The position numbers and the translations under genes were made by a program. Positions 10,301 through 21,399 of a DNA stretch of 64,000 bases are shown here, piece after piece (positions within the stretch are counted from its first letter, which is position 1; every line of letters begins with the position of its first letter). The notes under the pieces were generated by a model. It had not been told where the DNA came from and searched no databases. It saw only the letters and a program-made list of their open reading frames with translations. This DNA is from Marisa cornuarietis (taxonomy: Eukaryota > Mollusca > Gastropoda > Architaenioglossa > Ampullariidae). The stretch spans positions 18,352,501 to 18,416,500 of the forward strand of contig SMMW01000001.1 in the NCBI GenBank assembly GCA_004794655.1, read 5' to 3'.

Positions 10301-13300
10301 CAGCCAGATCAAGATCAAAACCCTGAAAAAGATTGTGCAAATGAGTTTCTAACTTGAAAAATTGTGCAACACTTTTTACTTGTTTGTGATAAGATACAAC
10401 CAAAGTAGTTACAAACCAACGCATGTCCCTAAATTCATGTTAATTTATTGTCAAAATCTTTCATACCATCATTTAAAATGCATAATAGGTAGGTTAAATT
10501 ACTCAACATTTCAGTTTGGTGCCTGAAGGGTCAACAAACATCACCAACATGCAACTGTGCATTTTAAATGAAAAAGCTAAGGTAAGCAAATAAGAAAAGG
10601 TCGTCTGTACCAGCAACCAATAAATGTGAATCGATCAAACAGGTAGAGATGACAACAATCCCATACCTGTGCTGGATGCAGTTCTTGGTGTAGAAATGAT
10701 CGTAGCGGAAGCAAAGTTTCATGTTCTAATTCGCAGAACAATGTCGAAGGTACTGTCCTTACCCAAGAATTAACCAGCTCTACAATATTTCTGTCGGATA
10801 TCACAGTCTGGGTTTGTCTAATAGCCTTTTCCACAAGCTCCAGAGGTACATAGTGATGCAGAGAACAATACAACAGCACTTCCCATAGCTGCTGAGTGGA
10901 TGCTGTATCTTGCAAGAAGGCTCTAAAAGAAAAAGAAAATAAACCGATGAATAAATGACAAAAAATAGACTAAAAGCAAGGAACCAGCCTTGGTGAAAAC
11001 AGCACTCTTAAATGGCAGTTTTGTACACACATACATAAATATATTCACTCATAGGGAGGCTAGCTTGTATATGATATGCATGGCTCATCCCTTGGTCCCT
11101 TTACTGATACACGTTGAACAACATTTATGCTTGGTTGCCAGTAACGGACATTAGGTAAACAAATGTATTTGGTGCAAACAAGAGGGTTTTGCTTCACCAG
11201 ATCTTGTCCATTTCTGCTGTCATTGTTACAATCATGATACAGTCATGAAGGGCTTCTCACATTTCTCACATCAGGCTCTTCAAGGCGATGTTATGCAGTA
11301 CAGTTGATGGGGGAACTCTGGATGGACACCCACTATTGTCAAAAAGAAACCTCCAAGCCGTGCAATGTTTTTGAAGACTTGAATGAGGCCTTCTTTCATG
11401 TCGAATTTTCAAATCACATGCCACTTTGTGCCAGACTGTCAAGTGCTTTTTTTTTAAAAGTTCATGAAGTTGTGAACAAGATCTTACTTGTCTTTAAGAT
11501 GATTTTATATAAAAGAATATGATAGTTGACAATCTGCTCACGTCCCTCCGCAGTAAGACTCGCATCTTCAACACCAATGTGAAGGCAGTCCTACTGTATG
11601 GCTCTGAAACCTGGAGAGTGACAAACACCATCAGCAACAAGCTCCAGACCTTTACCAACCGATGCCTTTGCCATATCCTGGGAATAAGTTGGCCTGAAAA
11701 GATCTCCAACAGCAGCCTGTGGAAAAGAACTAACCGGAATGCCACTAGTCAGAACACTAAAAAGCGCAAGTGGGGCTGGATAGGACACACCCTGCGCAAA
11801 CCAGCTGACACCATTACCAGGCAGGCACTTGACTTGAACCCCCAGGGGAAGAGGAGAGTTGAGAGGCCAAAACAGACCTGGAAAAGATCAGTAGAGAGCG
11901 AGGCAAAGGATGCCAGAACCACATGGGCCCAACTGAGGGGGGCTGCCCAAAATCGAGTCCGCTGGCAAGGTGTTGTTTCGGCCCTATGCTCCTCAAGGAG
12001 TAGCAAGGAATGATGAATGAATGATGAATCTGTTCACATGTGCTTCTGTCTCATTTGAAGCCAACCTATTCCTCTGCTAGCAGTTCTTCAGCAGTGGTGA
12101 TGATGTTATTCTGGATTAGTTTCAGCATGACTTTCCTTGGTTGGCTGATTAAGCTGAAATGGCACCTGTTTTATAGTTTCTTTCTTTGGAAGGCTATGAC
12201 TAGTGACTGCATACATTCTTTGAAAGGCTTTGACTAGTGAGAGTGTCTATTCTTTGCATGCCCAGACTCATCCCCACCCTGCTTGAGCTGCTCAGCTGGG
12301 ATGCTGTCACCAGATGACTTCTCTTTCTTAAATCTGCATATAGCTTTCTCTATCTCTTTCTGCAAGGAAATCAGCTAGGACTTATATCAGTTTCAGGTGA
12401 CTTTTCTCCCTTCAGATGGCATATAACTCTTTCAATATCTTCCTGTAGGGCTTGTAGAACTATACAGACTCTCTGGTTCTACCTGGCTCAGTGTACACCT
12501 CTTTTTCTTGTTTGGGAGTTATTTGGGAGCAAATTTTCTTTTGTTTTTTAGAATGTACATGTTTTAAAGTAGACCTCATGTAACAAGGTGCTCTAAATGT
12601 TTGCAATTAAATGACACTGGAGATCCTATGGATTCATTCTTGAGCAATCAGCTCAACAGATGTTCAGGCTGGTACTAAGGTAAACTAGCAAAATCTTTTT
12701 TGTGGATGTAGATGTCAACCAGGAACAATTCATATGTTCACTATCTTAAGTAAGCAGAACTGTACTTTTCTGTCAGAATGAACTTTATGAAATTTATTAT
12801 CATGTGAAATGGTCATTTTATGAGAACTTTGCAACCTAAAATACCCCTACTGTCTTGCTTACATCTAGACATTAGTCACAGACAATACTCAGAACACAGC
12901 TAAAGCACAAGCTTGTCAAATAGTCATTTAAAAAGTTATTACCAAAACAGACAAAAAGGGCGACCTATTCTCATGTCAGGAAGGACTTACTTTAGCAGAA
13001 CAGATATGTCCTCAGCCCCAGGCCACAATTTGTTGTCCTTCAAAGCCTTGAATATCTTTTTCAAGTGAACAGGGTATTTTCTGCACAGCTGAATGTATGT
13101 TCTGCAGACACTGAAATAAATGTATTTTCACAATGATAAAGCTGTAAATAATGCATATTGCAGATGACACATAGATGAATACAATGTTGGTTAACTTTAG
13201 CACAAGAAACAGACTCTAAAGTCTTACAACCTTTACATGGCATGCAGGAGCATCACATACCTTGCTATGCCAAGGTACCAATCAACAGAAACAAGCTATA

Positions 13301-14462
13301 TCTTAGAATATTGTGGCTGCAATCTAATAAACAGAGACAGCACAGTATTTAAGGCTGTATTTTTGCCTGCCAAAAGTTTCCCACAATGAAGCAAGTTCCA
13401 AAGCATATGGTTAAAATCAGGTATTCAAATACAATAGATTGTGCAGTACTGTACTTTGGCCATCAAAAATACTACCTCCTATAAGATCAAAGGATGTTTA
13501 CTTTTACTACACGTGGCAAAGTAACAAAGTAGCAAAGCTAATCTCCATCCTCACCTGAGGTTAAACAGTCTGTGGTGACATACTGGTAGCAAGATGTGTA
13601 GTAGCTGTGGCACAGCCTTCATCTTGATGTACATCATCATTAAAGACTTAAGAGTTTTTGTTGGAATATGCTTCACTTGATGATTTTTCTGCAGTTTCTC
13701 TAGCCACCGAAACATGTGATGCGCCCTACACACACAGAAAACGCCAATCAAGCTAATGTCTGAAGATTTTTAAGATGTAAAAACTATGTATATTAAACTT
13801 GAGAATAAAAAATGACATCCTTATGATCTGTGAGACACTTCTTTCCTGTAAAGTGGATAACAATAAAAAGACAACACAAACAACCGACTACTTGTGAAAT
13901 TTAATTACTTGCGTGGGTCCTTGTCTTGTATAGAGAAATCCAGCATATTCCAGTTAGGCTTTACAAAGCGAACCTAAAATAAAATGAGAAAAACACAATC
14001 TTATCAAGATTAAGCTGGACTGGAGTGCTAGCAAATATCCGATAAGCCGTGTGACATGCAGGACATGAGACATGGTGTATTATTGCACACAGTACACAAA
14101 GTTCCTAAATCTTCTGAAAAAAACACCTTCAATTCAAATGCTGTTTCATGCATAGAGGCTACAATGAAAACACTAATTTGAACTGCATATGACAAAGTTA
14201 TAGTGACATTAAAAATAACAGAAATGAGTTTATCTTAACCAAGACTACCTGTTGTTCTACTGTGATGAATCTAAAAGAACAAAAGAACTAAAAGCCTCAG
14301 TATCAAACCTTCTTGGTAGATTGTGTAGATGACTGCTGCTGACAGGAAACAAATCCAGTTTCATGCTGCTCAGACTTTTGATGTTTAGGATGATCAACCT
14401 TCTTACATGAACCAAGTCGTCCTCCTGTTCCACCTTGTGAATTAGGCATCTCCTCTGTGCTT
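7307..14462 (-). CDS. Multi-exon host gene, helical protein with Pro/Leu-rich C-terminus
   Basis: Eight exons read in order on the minus strand: 14462-14309, 13973-13909, 13725-13555, 13110-12991, 10922-10667, 10322-10163, 9175-8966, 8658-7307. Each has an AG acceptor and GT donor, usually with a good pyrimidine tract, and all seven junctions keep one frame (829 codons with the stop). The first exon needs one base from the upstream exon ending at 15592, so this is not the N-terminus. The product starts Ser/Gln-rich, then has about 310 residues of amphipathic helices (FVKPNWNMLDFSIQ, AHHMFRWLEKLQ, CRTYIQLCRKYPVHLKKIF, FDLDLAVRFLEQV), then about 450 residues rich in Pro and Leu. The helical part resembles PPR- or ARM-like helical repeats. 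TOPAZ1-like germline proteins (long disordered N-terminus, helical C-terminal half) are a possible match from general layout only. I cannot name it; function unknown. Introns hold LINE and foldback insertions. Confidence 0.8.
7567..8400. repeat. Coding minisatellite in the last exon of the host gene
   Basis: Tandem variants of a unit built from GGTAGGAGTGGCAGCTGGGG plus runs of TGG, with total length kept a multiple of three. On the minus strand in the spliced frame it codes PPPQLPLLPPPLPP-type repeats; proline runs and PLLPPPLPP segments alternate about 15 times. All three minus frames and one plus frame stay open through it, so open-frame length is no guide. The phase of the splice junction at 8658 (GAA G|GA AAG CAG) selects the Pro/Leu frame. 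The other frames would give His-rich or Thr/Ala-rich peptides. Confidence 0.9.
11515..12035 (+). mobile_element. RTE-like LINE 3' end inside a host-gene intron
   Basis: A plus-strand frame (11519-12013) reads KTRIFNTNVKAVLLYGSETW, then KLQTFTNRCLCHILGISWP, then KRKWGWIGHTLRKPAD and ITRQALDLNPQGKRRVERPK. This is the conserved C-terminal region of RTE-clade (SR2-type) LINE polymerases. After the stop comes GATGAATGAATGATGAATC, the short TGA/ATGA tail typical of RTE elements. The reverse-transcriptase core is missing, so it is a 5'-truncated insertion, fairly young since the frame is intact. It lies in the intron between host-gene exons 12991-13110 and 10667-10922, antisense to the gene. Confidence 0.88.
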
Positions 14463-15337
14463 CTATTAAGACAAGTTTTCCGTCAAAATGCATTAACCTT
14501 CCTGTCATGTGTTGATTAAATTCAAAGAAAACAGACTGGATAGAATACAAAGAAAGCATTTTAATCTTCACTTGCAAGCACACATGCTAATAATATATGA
14601 CCTCTTATTATGAAAAGTTCCTGTTTCCTCTGAAACTTTAAGGCTAACATCTGTAGCTAGTCATAGGAAGGAATGACATAGTGTTTAACAAGAATGTGCC
14701 TTTATCAGGTTAAAGACTGGGCTTACAAACAGCTTGCATGACATTAATGACAGCTTAACTGTTGTTGACATCAAACTAATCTTCTAGGATATTTTTATGC
14801 AACATACAGTTACAGTCATCAAGACTACAAGTGACAAAACAGAAAAAGATGAATATGTAGCTGTGAGAAAAAAATAGTTAAAGATACTAGAGATGAATTA
14901 CAGAAGTGCTCTTTTATTAATAAATTATGTTGTATGAAGTAAGTGTGAATGTGCATATGAATGAAAAAAATCCTTTGACATAATAAAAACTTTAAATCTG
15001 AATGAGACTTTAATGGCATTCTTAACAGCCAAAACTTCTGAAGTGACCAAAGTCCCATTGTGTTAGCAAATGTTTCAACTTAGCTCTCTGCATGTTGAGC
15101 TAAGTTTCAGTGTCTTGAATATTTGCCCCAAAACTGCTGGTTTTCTGTGACATTTAGACACAACTTTGCCAAAATGGTTAAACTTTTGGCCAGTTAAAAA
15201 GAGCTTTTTTGCACTTGAACACATGATCAAATTTCACTGTGTGATTTATACAATATATGTGAACTAGAATTTCATTATGCACCATGGTAAAATCATCTGT
15301 TGAAACTGCAACTTTTCTCATTAACATGTATTAATAT

Positions 15338-15561
15338 GGGGACTGGTTATTTCTCCCCAGAACCTGAGTCAATTCGTCCCGGCTATGTCCATTTCATCCA
15401 AAGAACCAAAAAGTCAAGTCAATTCATTTTTCATGCCTGGGCCAATTTGACTTTTTGGTCTTAGGGCAAACTGGTCTTACCTGCGAGAAAATAGACATAA
15501 CTGGGACAAATTGACGTAGGCTCTGGGGCAATATGGTCGTGGGGTGAAATGACCGGTGACC
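15338..15561. mobile_element. Foldback (MITE-like) element in an intron
   Basis: The two halves are inverted copies. The left arm reads TTTCTCCCCAGAACCTGAGT and TCAATTCGTCCCGGCTATGT; the reverse complement of the right arm reads CATTTCACCCC, ATTGCCCCAGAGCCTACGTC and AATTTGTCCCAGTTATGTCT. Ends are GGGGACTGG... and its partner GGTCACCGG. ATTAAT is present just outside both ends (15330-15335 and 15562-15567), a possible target duplication. The centre (15405-15490) is a shorter inverted pair around GTCAAGTCAATTCA. No coding capacity. It lies 30 bases inside the intron next to the donor at 15592. Confidence 0.75.
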
Positions 15562-15591
15562 ATTAATTAAGAGGAAGAATTTGATACTTAC

Positions 15592-16985
15592 AATTGCACC
15601 TGTGGCACAGAACTGGAATTCTTGGTGATATCATTATCATGCAATAACAGATGGTGGCATTGTTTCACAGGTGTAAACTCTGCTGTCAATTTAATCTCTG
15701 AATTTTCCAAGACTTCTATTTCTAAAGCAACATGTGGTTTTGGGGAGCTTTCCATTTCCGACTTTACACTGGAGTTAGAAAGGCAAGTTGTTTCATTGAT
15801 GTTTGTCTTCTTTAACCTACAGTCTGCGCCATTACAATTTGAAGATGATGTGCCATCCCTGAAGTGTCATCCCTGTGCTTTTAGATGCAATATTTGTGCC
15901 ACTTTCTGGCCTGTCTGAAGTAAGTATTCGTAGCTTCCCATCACAGCTGGCATTTGAATGTATTTCCTGGCTGCTTCTGTTCAGCATTTCTGCCATAGTC
16001 ACTTGGCCAGAATGCAGACTGGTGTCAGAACTGTAGTGGGCTAGTGCATAGACATGGGACGATATTTTCGTGGACAACAGCACATTGGTAGAGCAGAGCA
16101 AATGATGACCAAAATCAGTGGTTTTCCCATTCTTTTCTTCCAGTGTCAGATTCTGTGAGGACTTAATAGCTGGAACAACCTGACCTGAAGCACTGCAACT
16201 GGAGTCCTTGACCTTTTGCTTCTTTTTTCCGCTTTAGAACAGGTCTATGTGGCAAACTTATTGCATGCTCAAACTCTTTAATGACTTTGCCCAAAACCAG
16301 TTTCTCAGCAATTTGTTTTTATTCAAGGAAATATTTTGAAGATTACCACTGCTTCTGGCATGGTCCAGGTTATGGGGTTTAATTTTTGTAGCACAACTTA
16401 AAACAGAGGCTGGCATCACCGTTTCAAATGTACTCTTTAAATTTCTTTGCCCAGACTTTATAATTTTTCTAAAACTGTCCCCGCCATCCCCTTGGTGACA
16501 AGCTTTGTCATTTCTGCGGATTACTGAACCTGCACTTTTGTCGTCTGGTTAATGAGCTTGGATTAACATCATAACTGATGAACAAACTTAAATGGAATCA
16601 GCTATATTCAAATCTGTTTGCTGCATTCTATCTCTATCTACTTTGATACTAACTTCTTCATTATATTTGGAGAATATATCCGAGAGGTTTGGATAAGGTA
16701 CTTTTGGATTGTTTTGAGAAGATGCTTATATATGATTGAAAAATTTTCTTATGGTGCTATCTAAGGTTAAAAATAAGTGTTTCAACTTTTTCTTATCAGC
16801 TCCATCAGATTTCTGCAAACTTCCACTGCTGCAATGTTTTGCAATGCCTGACTTGCATCTTTTTGATGAGTCTGTTTTCATCTTTGATTCTTTTCTTTTG
16901 ACACCTTTCTTCTCACTTGTTGTTGGTAATTTCTGGCAAGCTTTGCCATTTTCAACAAAAATTATCAGTACAGAACATTCTCAGC
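15592..16985 (-). CDS. Upstream long exon of the host gene, frame broken by one-base indels
   Basis: The donor at 15592/15591 (CAATT|GTAAGT) joins in phase to the exon at 14462, giving VQLSTEEMPNSQ, so this is the preceding exon. Translating backwards gives consistent hydrophilic Ser/Lys/Asn-rich protein in pieces: 15592 to about 15865 (ending KNSSSVPQVQL), about 15870-16225 (EMLNRSSQEIHSNASCDGK), about 16232-16320 (IAEKLVLGKVIKEFEHAI), about 16325-16545 (CATKIKPHNLDHARSSG), and about 16740-16970 (KKGVKRKESKMKTDSSKRC). The pieces lie in different frames. The switches at 16226-16231 (A6) and 15865 (GGG) are each one base in a homopolymer; those near 16313 (A5) and 16548 also fit one base. The sequence looks disordered and basic, perhaps nuclear. 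Either the gene is decaying at its 5' end or the assembly has homopolymer errors; the intact downstream exons favour the latter. Confidence 0.65.
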
Positions 16986-18329
16986 CTATGTCTCTAAGGT
17001 GAATTACTGCTGTAGAAAGAAGAAGGTGAGAGTTCTTTAAAAACTGATTTCAGTGCTTGAATAAGTCATGAATACAAAACAAGCAAAACTAAAAATGCAA
17101 GTTTTTTGGATAATAATTATCACAGTTTATTTTCATGATCAAACGACACTAGCAGTTGAATTGAGTCATATGGTGGTTCAAACAGCACATCTGAATGTTA
17201 ATAATAAATGTTAATAAATGAAGTGAGCATGTGAACTGAGAATGAGTCAATGCACATGAGAAGGGTGTTAGTACTTGTAAAATGTATCAGTTTAGAACTC
17301 AAGTTATTTAAGTGATGGGCAATTCTGTTAGTATTTGAAATGTGTTCTTAAAAACGATTTTTATTCCTATGCGTGGAGTAAATCTTCCCCAGTGAAAATT
17401 GCTCCCATTCCAAGACATTAGTTCCATTAGTCACCTGTATGTCCTTGTCTTGGAAGGAAGTGTAGTTTTAAATAACCAGTCTCTTACTGTATGCCATATG
17501 CTTGCCTTCGTTGATTAGTTTTGTTGCACAGTGCTGGACCCTCTCAATCACTATAGGCTGACTCTTTCAGTGTCAAAATGATTTTTTTCTGCCTTTCACA
17601 TGCGGTCTGACTAACTCTGTAAGTAATTTAAGGAATACCTTCTGATCCAAGAATGAAAAAGCTAGCCCGCCAGTTTATTGGATGGATTAATTGCATTTTG
17701 GGTGTGATGGTCGAAAGAAAAGCAACTATCAAATATCACTCAACTTTTCAAGGTCCCTTGCAGCACATATACCCATCTCTTTTGCTACCCTATCACTTAT
17801 GACCGTATAAATATTAGGCTACAATATATATGTCACCACTTGCAGTTCCATATTCCAGTCCATCTCTGCATATCATCAACAACAGATCGAATTATTTTAT
17901 AATAGTTTTTTTGGGGAAAAAAACTTGATTGGTCATTATGCTTATATAATTGCAATTTGGGGATCAACATCCTAGTTATATTGAATGGAACAGTTCATTA
18001 TTTAATAATTTATTGTCTAGTTCTTGTGACTCATCAATGCCCGGCATTCGGGTAAAATAATCACTAAGCACGTTTATATGACCTGTGTCCACTTTTTTTA
18101 TTTTTCTTTTCTTTTTTTCCTGTACATATATAATTTATGCTCTCTCACTTTGCTTTCAGTTGTACATGCAATACTACAGGCTATGAAAGCTGCCGTGACC
18201 ACTTTGCCTAAACCTTTTCCATCAATTTTAAGTATGAATTTGATTTCTTACCTCAAAGTTATGCGTAAAGAGGTAGTAGTATATGTACTCGAATTTTGTA
18301 GCAACCGCAAAAGATTCTCAGTCGCTTCT
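16986..18329. other. Intergenic or 5' intron of the host gene, nothing recognised
   Basis: AT-rich, no persuasive frame on either strand and no recognised repeat. Further upstream exons of the minus-strand host gene could lie here, but I cannot support one. Confidence 0.5.
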
Positions 18330-18660
18330 CATGCCTTCGCGGCCACCAAACTTCAAAGGGATAACAAGCCACCGCGGCTAATCAGAGTTGTCCCACACTT
18401 TCCCTATATACGACGCATCATAGACCATGATCGACCAATCAGAGAGCGCGTCCCTTGACTGCCCGAGTGACTGCACTTGTATCGGGTCATATGCAAATGA
18501 AGCAGGAGGCCAAACAATCTCCACGTCATACGATCCTCAGTACTTACACCTGTGGTTTTGATCGGTTTGGTTTATTAGTAAAAGTTAAGGAACAGATGCG
18601 ATATAGTAGCCAGCTATGCTCACTGTCAAATATGGCGCCAGATCAAGACTTGTTGTGATA
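18330..18660. promoter_or_regulatory. CpG-richer island with CCAAT and octamer motifs, candidate promoter
   Basis: This stretch stands out from its AT-rich surroundings by CpG content. It holds GACCAATCAGAGAGCGCG (18433-18450, an inverted-CCAAT type site), a second AATCAGAG at 18380, an octamer-like TATGCAAATG (18490-18499) and ATATGGCGCC (18630-18639). It sits 1.3 kb upstream of the host gene's long exon, so it could be that gene's promoter. A short plus-strand frame covers it but shows no domain. Inference only. Confidence 0.3.
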
Positions 18661-18776
18661 GACATTCTGTACCGACATTTTCTATGCAATTCTTTTACGC
18701 AAAGGAAGATGTTCAGGAAGGGCATGGATACTTTTCTTTCAAGTGCAGTGGGCTGAAACACTACAAGATAATTAAG

Positions 18777-18862
18777 ATAATTTCATGCAACAGTATTTTA
18801 AAAACTGTATTTCATAACACGTAAACATAGTATATGCAGTTTTTTCTTGAACATCTTCCCAA

Positions 18863-18925
<63 letters not shown>

Positions 18926-19114
18926 CTAAGATTGAGACAGAGAGCAAAAAACAATTACCAGTTAATTACTCGAAATGCGTAACAGAATATTCAAATCTGT
19001 TTACTTATAAATGACAGACAAATGAATAAATTTGTAGATTTAAAACAACTTTTAATATCAGTTTGCTTCAGTTATCAGATAATATTCTTCGACCTCGATG
19101 TCATGTCACTATCA

Positions 19115-19157
<43 letters not shown>

Positions 19158-19161
19158 AACA

Positions 19162-19193
<32 letters not shown>

Positions 19194-19266
19194 TTTGTGA
19201 AGATGTTTAAGAAAAAACCGGATACTATGTTTACGCAGTTTTTATTAAAATATTGTTGCATGAAAG
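18777..19266. mobile_element. Foldback element with opposed (GT)n and (CA)n arms
   Basis: The left arm (18777-18866) read in reverse complement is TTTGGGAAGATGTTCAAGAA, ACTATGTTTACG and ACTGTTGCATGAAAT. The right arm (19193-19266) reads TTTGTGAAGATGTTTAAGAA, ACTATGTTTACG and ATTGTTGCATGAAAG. The (GT)n tract 18866-18923 faces (CA)n 19115-19141, (TA)n and (CA)n 19163-19193. The whole could fold into one long hairpin. The central 190 bases carry no gene. The sequence beside the left (GT)n tract (TAAGATTGAGACAGAG, ACAATTACC) resembles that beside (GT)n at 33.3 kb, suggesting a dispersed microsatellite-bearing family. Confidence 0.65.
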
Positions 19267-19688
19267 ATCTCAATCTTGTAGTGTTTCAACCCACTACACT
19301 TTAGTCAGACTTATTTAGACTGACTCCCTTTTGAAGCGCTGGATAGTTGATGATTAGTGGATGATTAGTCGCTAGTTTTCCTTCAATGACATCCCATTTT
19401 AGACTGTATAAAGGTTTCTGGAGAGTACGGGGAGATGCAAAACACTGTTAACGTTTTTTTCGAGTCATTTTCAAAAAATGTTTTTTATTTTTTACATAGA
19501 AATATTTTCTTTAATGTAAGCATAATTTGGAACACAGTTATTTTTTATACACTGAAGTTTCTTAAAACTTTGTTTTCTATCCTGTCTTAATCAGCACTTC
19601 TTCGGGCGACTTCTTTCCAGTCTGGCATCAGCACAGGTCTACGACATCAACACATCCGGGTTTTGCTGACGACCCGTCGAAGGCATGT

Positions 19689-19881
19689 TAGAGAGTTTGA
19701 GATTCAGCGCTCGCACGACGCGTGCGGGAGCGGCAACCTGTAGCGTAACGGGAATTTGCGCCCTACATCATCACATCCACAAAAGCCAACCAATTGTTTT
19801 CTCACAACGGGTAGGCTTAGAGGCTCGCCGTTCTCGTTGCCGCACACGTCTCCCTACGCGTCGTGGATCTCAAACTCTCTA
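19689..19881. mobile_element. Small MITE with TIRs flanked by TA
   Basis: Both ends read TA-GAGAGTTTGAGAT (19689-19703 and the reverse complement at 19867-19881), enclosing about 160 bases that are much more GC- and CpG-rich than the surroundings. Inner sequences are also partly inverted (ACGACGCGTGCGGGAG against ACGACGCGTAGGGAGAC). TA flanks with short TIRs fit a Tc1/mariner-like non-autonomous element. No coding capacity. Confidence 0.7.
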
Positions 19882-20976
19882 ATGTTCTTGGCGTCTTGAT
19901 CGGCGTCACGGTCACTGCGCAGCGCCATGTAGCAGATCAGTGGTCTCTTCAGGCAAACTGCCATAAACACTCAATATCAATATCAATATCAAGCATACAC
20001 TATACCATTATTTTATGTTATGTCGTTTAGACGACTTTTTCCAAAATTAACCTGGCGACAGTGGTACATCAGCAGAAAACAAAACAAACTGCAAAAATGG
20101 TTTTTGAGGTAACTCTGCAATAGTTCTAATAGCAGGCAACAAGAAATACAACCGGTCCACTTTATTGTATAATTCATTTCCTTTGTTTCGACCTTCTCTG
20201 ACCTGTTAGACACGCAGTCCTAAAAATAATCAGTCGTATAAAACTGCAAATTTGCCCAGGGAGAAAAATAAATGATAAACTTAATTCTAATTTAACATTT
20301 TGACAACCCTTTTTATGTGAAAGACAAATTAATACAACGCTTTACAGTTTACAGTAGCGGCCTTCACACATTCATCTGCATTAAAGGAAAAAAAAACTTT
20401 TTTTATTAAGACAATTGCTGAAGCAGTGAAAGAAAAACTAGTTATTGCTTGTTCCATACAGAACTTTATGTTGTCACGTGGCAGGGTATTATTTACAAAA
20501 AATGTCGAAATCCGTTGAAAGTCCAGGTTATAGCTATCACTTTGACTGACATCTTAAAAAGTTACATGCTCATTTAAGTGCCTAATCACTTTCGGGTGCG
20601 TCGGTGAAATTCGTTACAAAAATTGTTTTCCAATATTTGTGCGAATGACTGTTTCGTTCGCAAGACAATGGCTTTCGAACATCGAGTTTCCACCAGGATT
20701 TTTGGAAAGAACTCAAATTCACAGCTTTAGAAACCCAAATTAGCTGTTTTGACAGCACATAATTTATATAAATGTACTCCACGCTGAAATGTTGTTGAAA
20801 TAAGAAGTTAGAATATAGGTCAATCCACGAGTGGTTTCCTTCAAAAGTTAATTAAATAAATAACATGTTAACCAACCAAAGGATATTGATGGTTCATGTG
20901 CTAGTCATTAATAAAGTAATTTCTTTCATCAGATAATTAACCTAACGTTAGACTCGGTTTAGCGTCTAATTAGTGC
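19882..20976. other. Intergenic, nothing recognised
   Basis: AT-rich, short frames only. A trace of direct repetition (ATCAATATCAATATC) at 19970-19995. Confidence 0.55.
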
Positions 20977-21155
20977 AGACGGTCCGTTAGCGCAGCGGTT
21001 AGTGCCTGTCACCAATACAGTGAGGACTGGCTGTCCTGTGTTCAGATCTCGTCTCGGACATGCGCGGTTATTTCTTTGCATGTGACATCTGTTTACAGGG
21101 CTGGCTTTCTTAGAGTGATCTTGCCTTCGCTCCTGGCTTGCCATAAAGCACCAAT
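20977..21155 (+). mobile_element. tRNA-derived SINE, family 1, full-length copy
   Basis: The 5' part is tRNA-like: a box A in GGTCCGTTAGCGCAGCGGTT and a box B in TGTTCAGATCTCGTCTCGG. The body (ACATCTGTTTACAGGGCTGG, then TAAAGCACCAAT) is shared with the copies at 55531-55729 and 44680-44744. A true tRNA gene is ruled out because no cloverleaf closes and the same unit recurs with a SINE body and a poly(A) tail elsewhere. Confidence 0.8.
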
Positions 21156-21399
21156 ATTATCCACCCTCTAAAGTAGCGCATAGTCTTAAGTATTATTATC
21201 GGGAAAAAAGTTAACATCTAGCCTTAAGAATAAGTTTTAAAATGTCTCTTCTCTGATAAATGACGAAGCACTTGGAAAGGTAAATGGTAATGATTGTCGC
21301 CTAATCTTTTCAAGCCGAGTGAGGAGTGAGTTGTTAAAGATTTCCCTTTTCTTGGAACAAGCTATTTGTGAGTGTGGTGCCCATCACCCTCTCTCTCTC

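Noticed and set aside
18078..18458. A 126-residue plus-strand frame
   Set aside because: Begins in a T-rich run and shows no recognisable motif; the CpG-richer end is better read as possible regulatory DNA.
20977..21050. tRNA gene on the plus strand
   Set aside because: Box A and B are present but the unit has a SINE body and repeats elsewhere with TSD and poly(A) tail; no proper cloverleaf.
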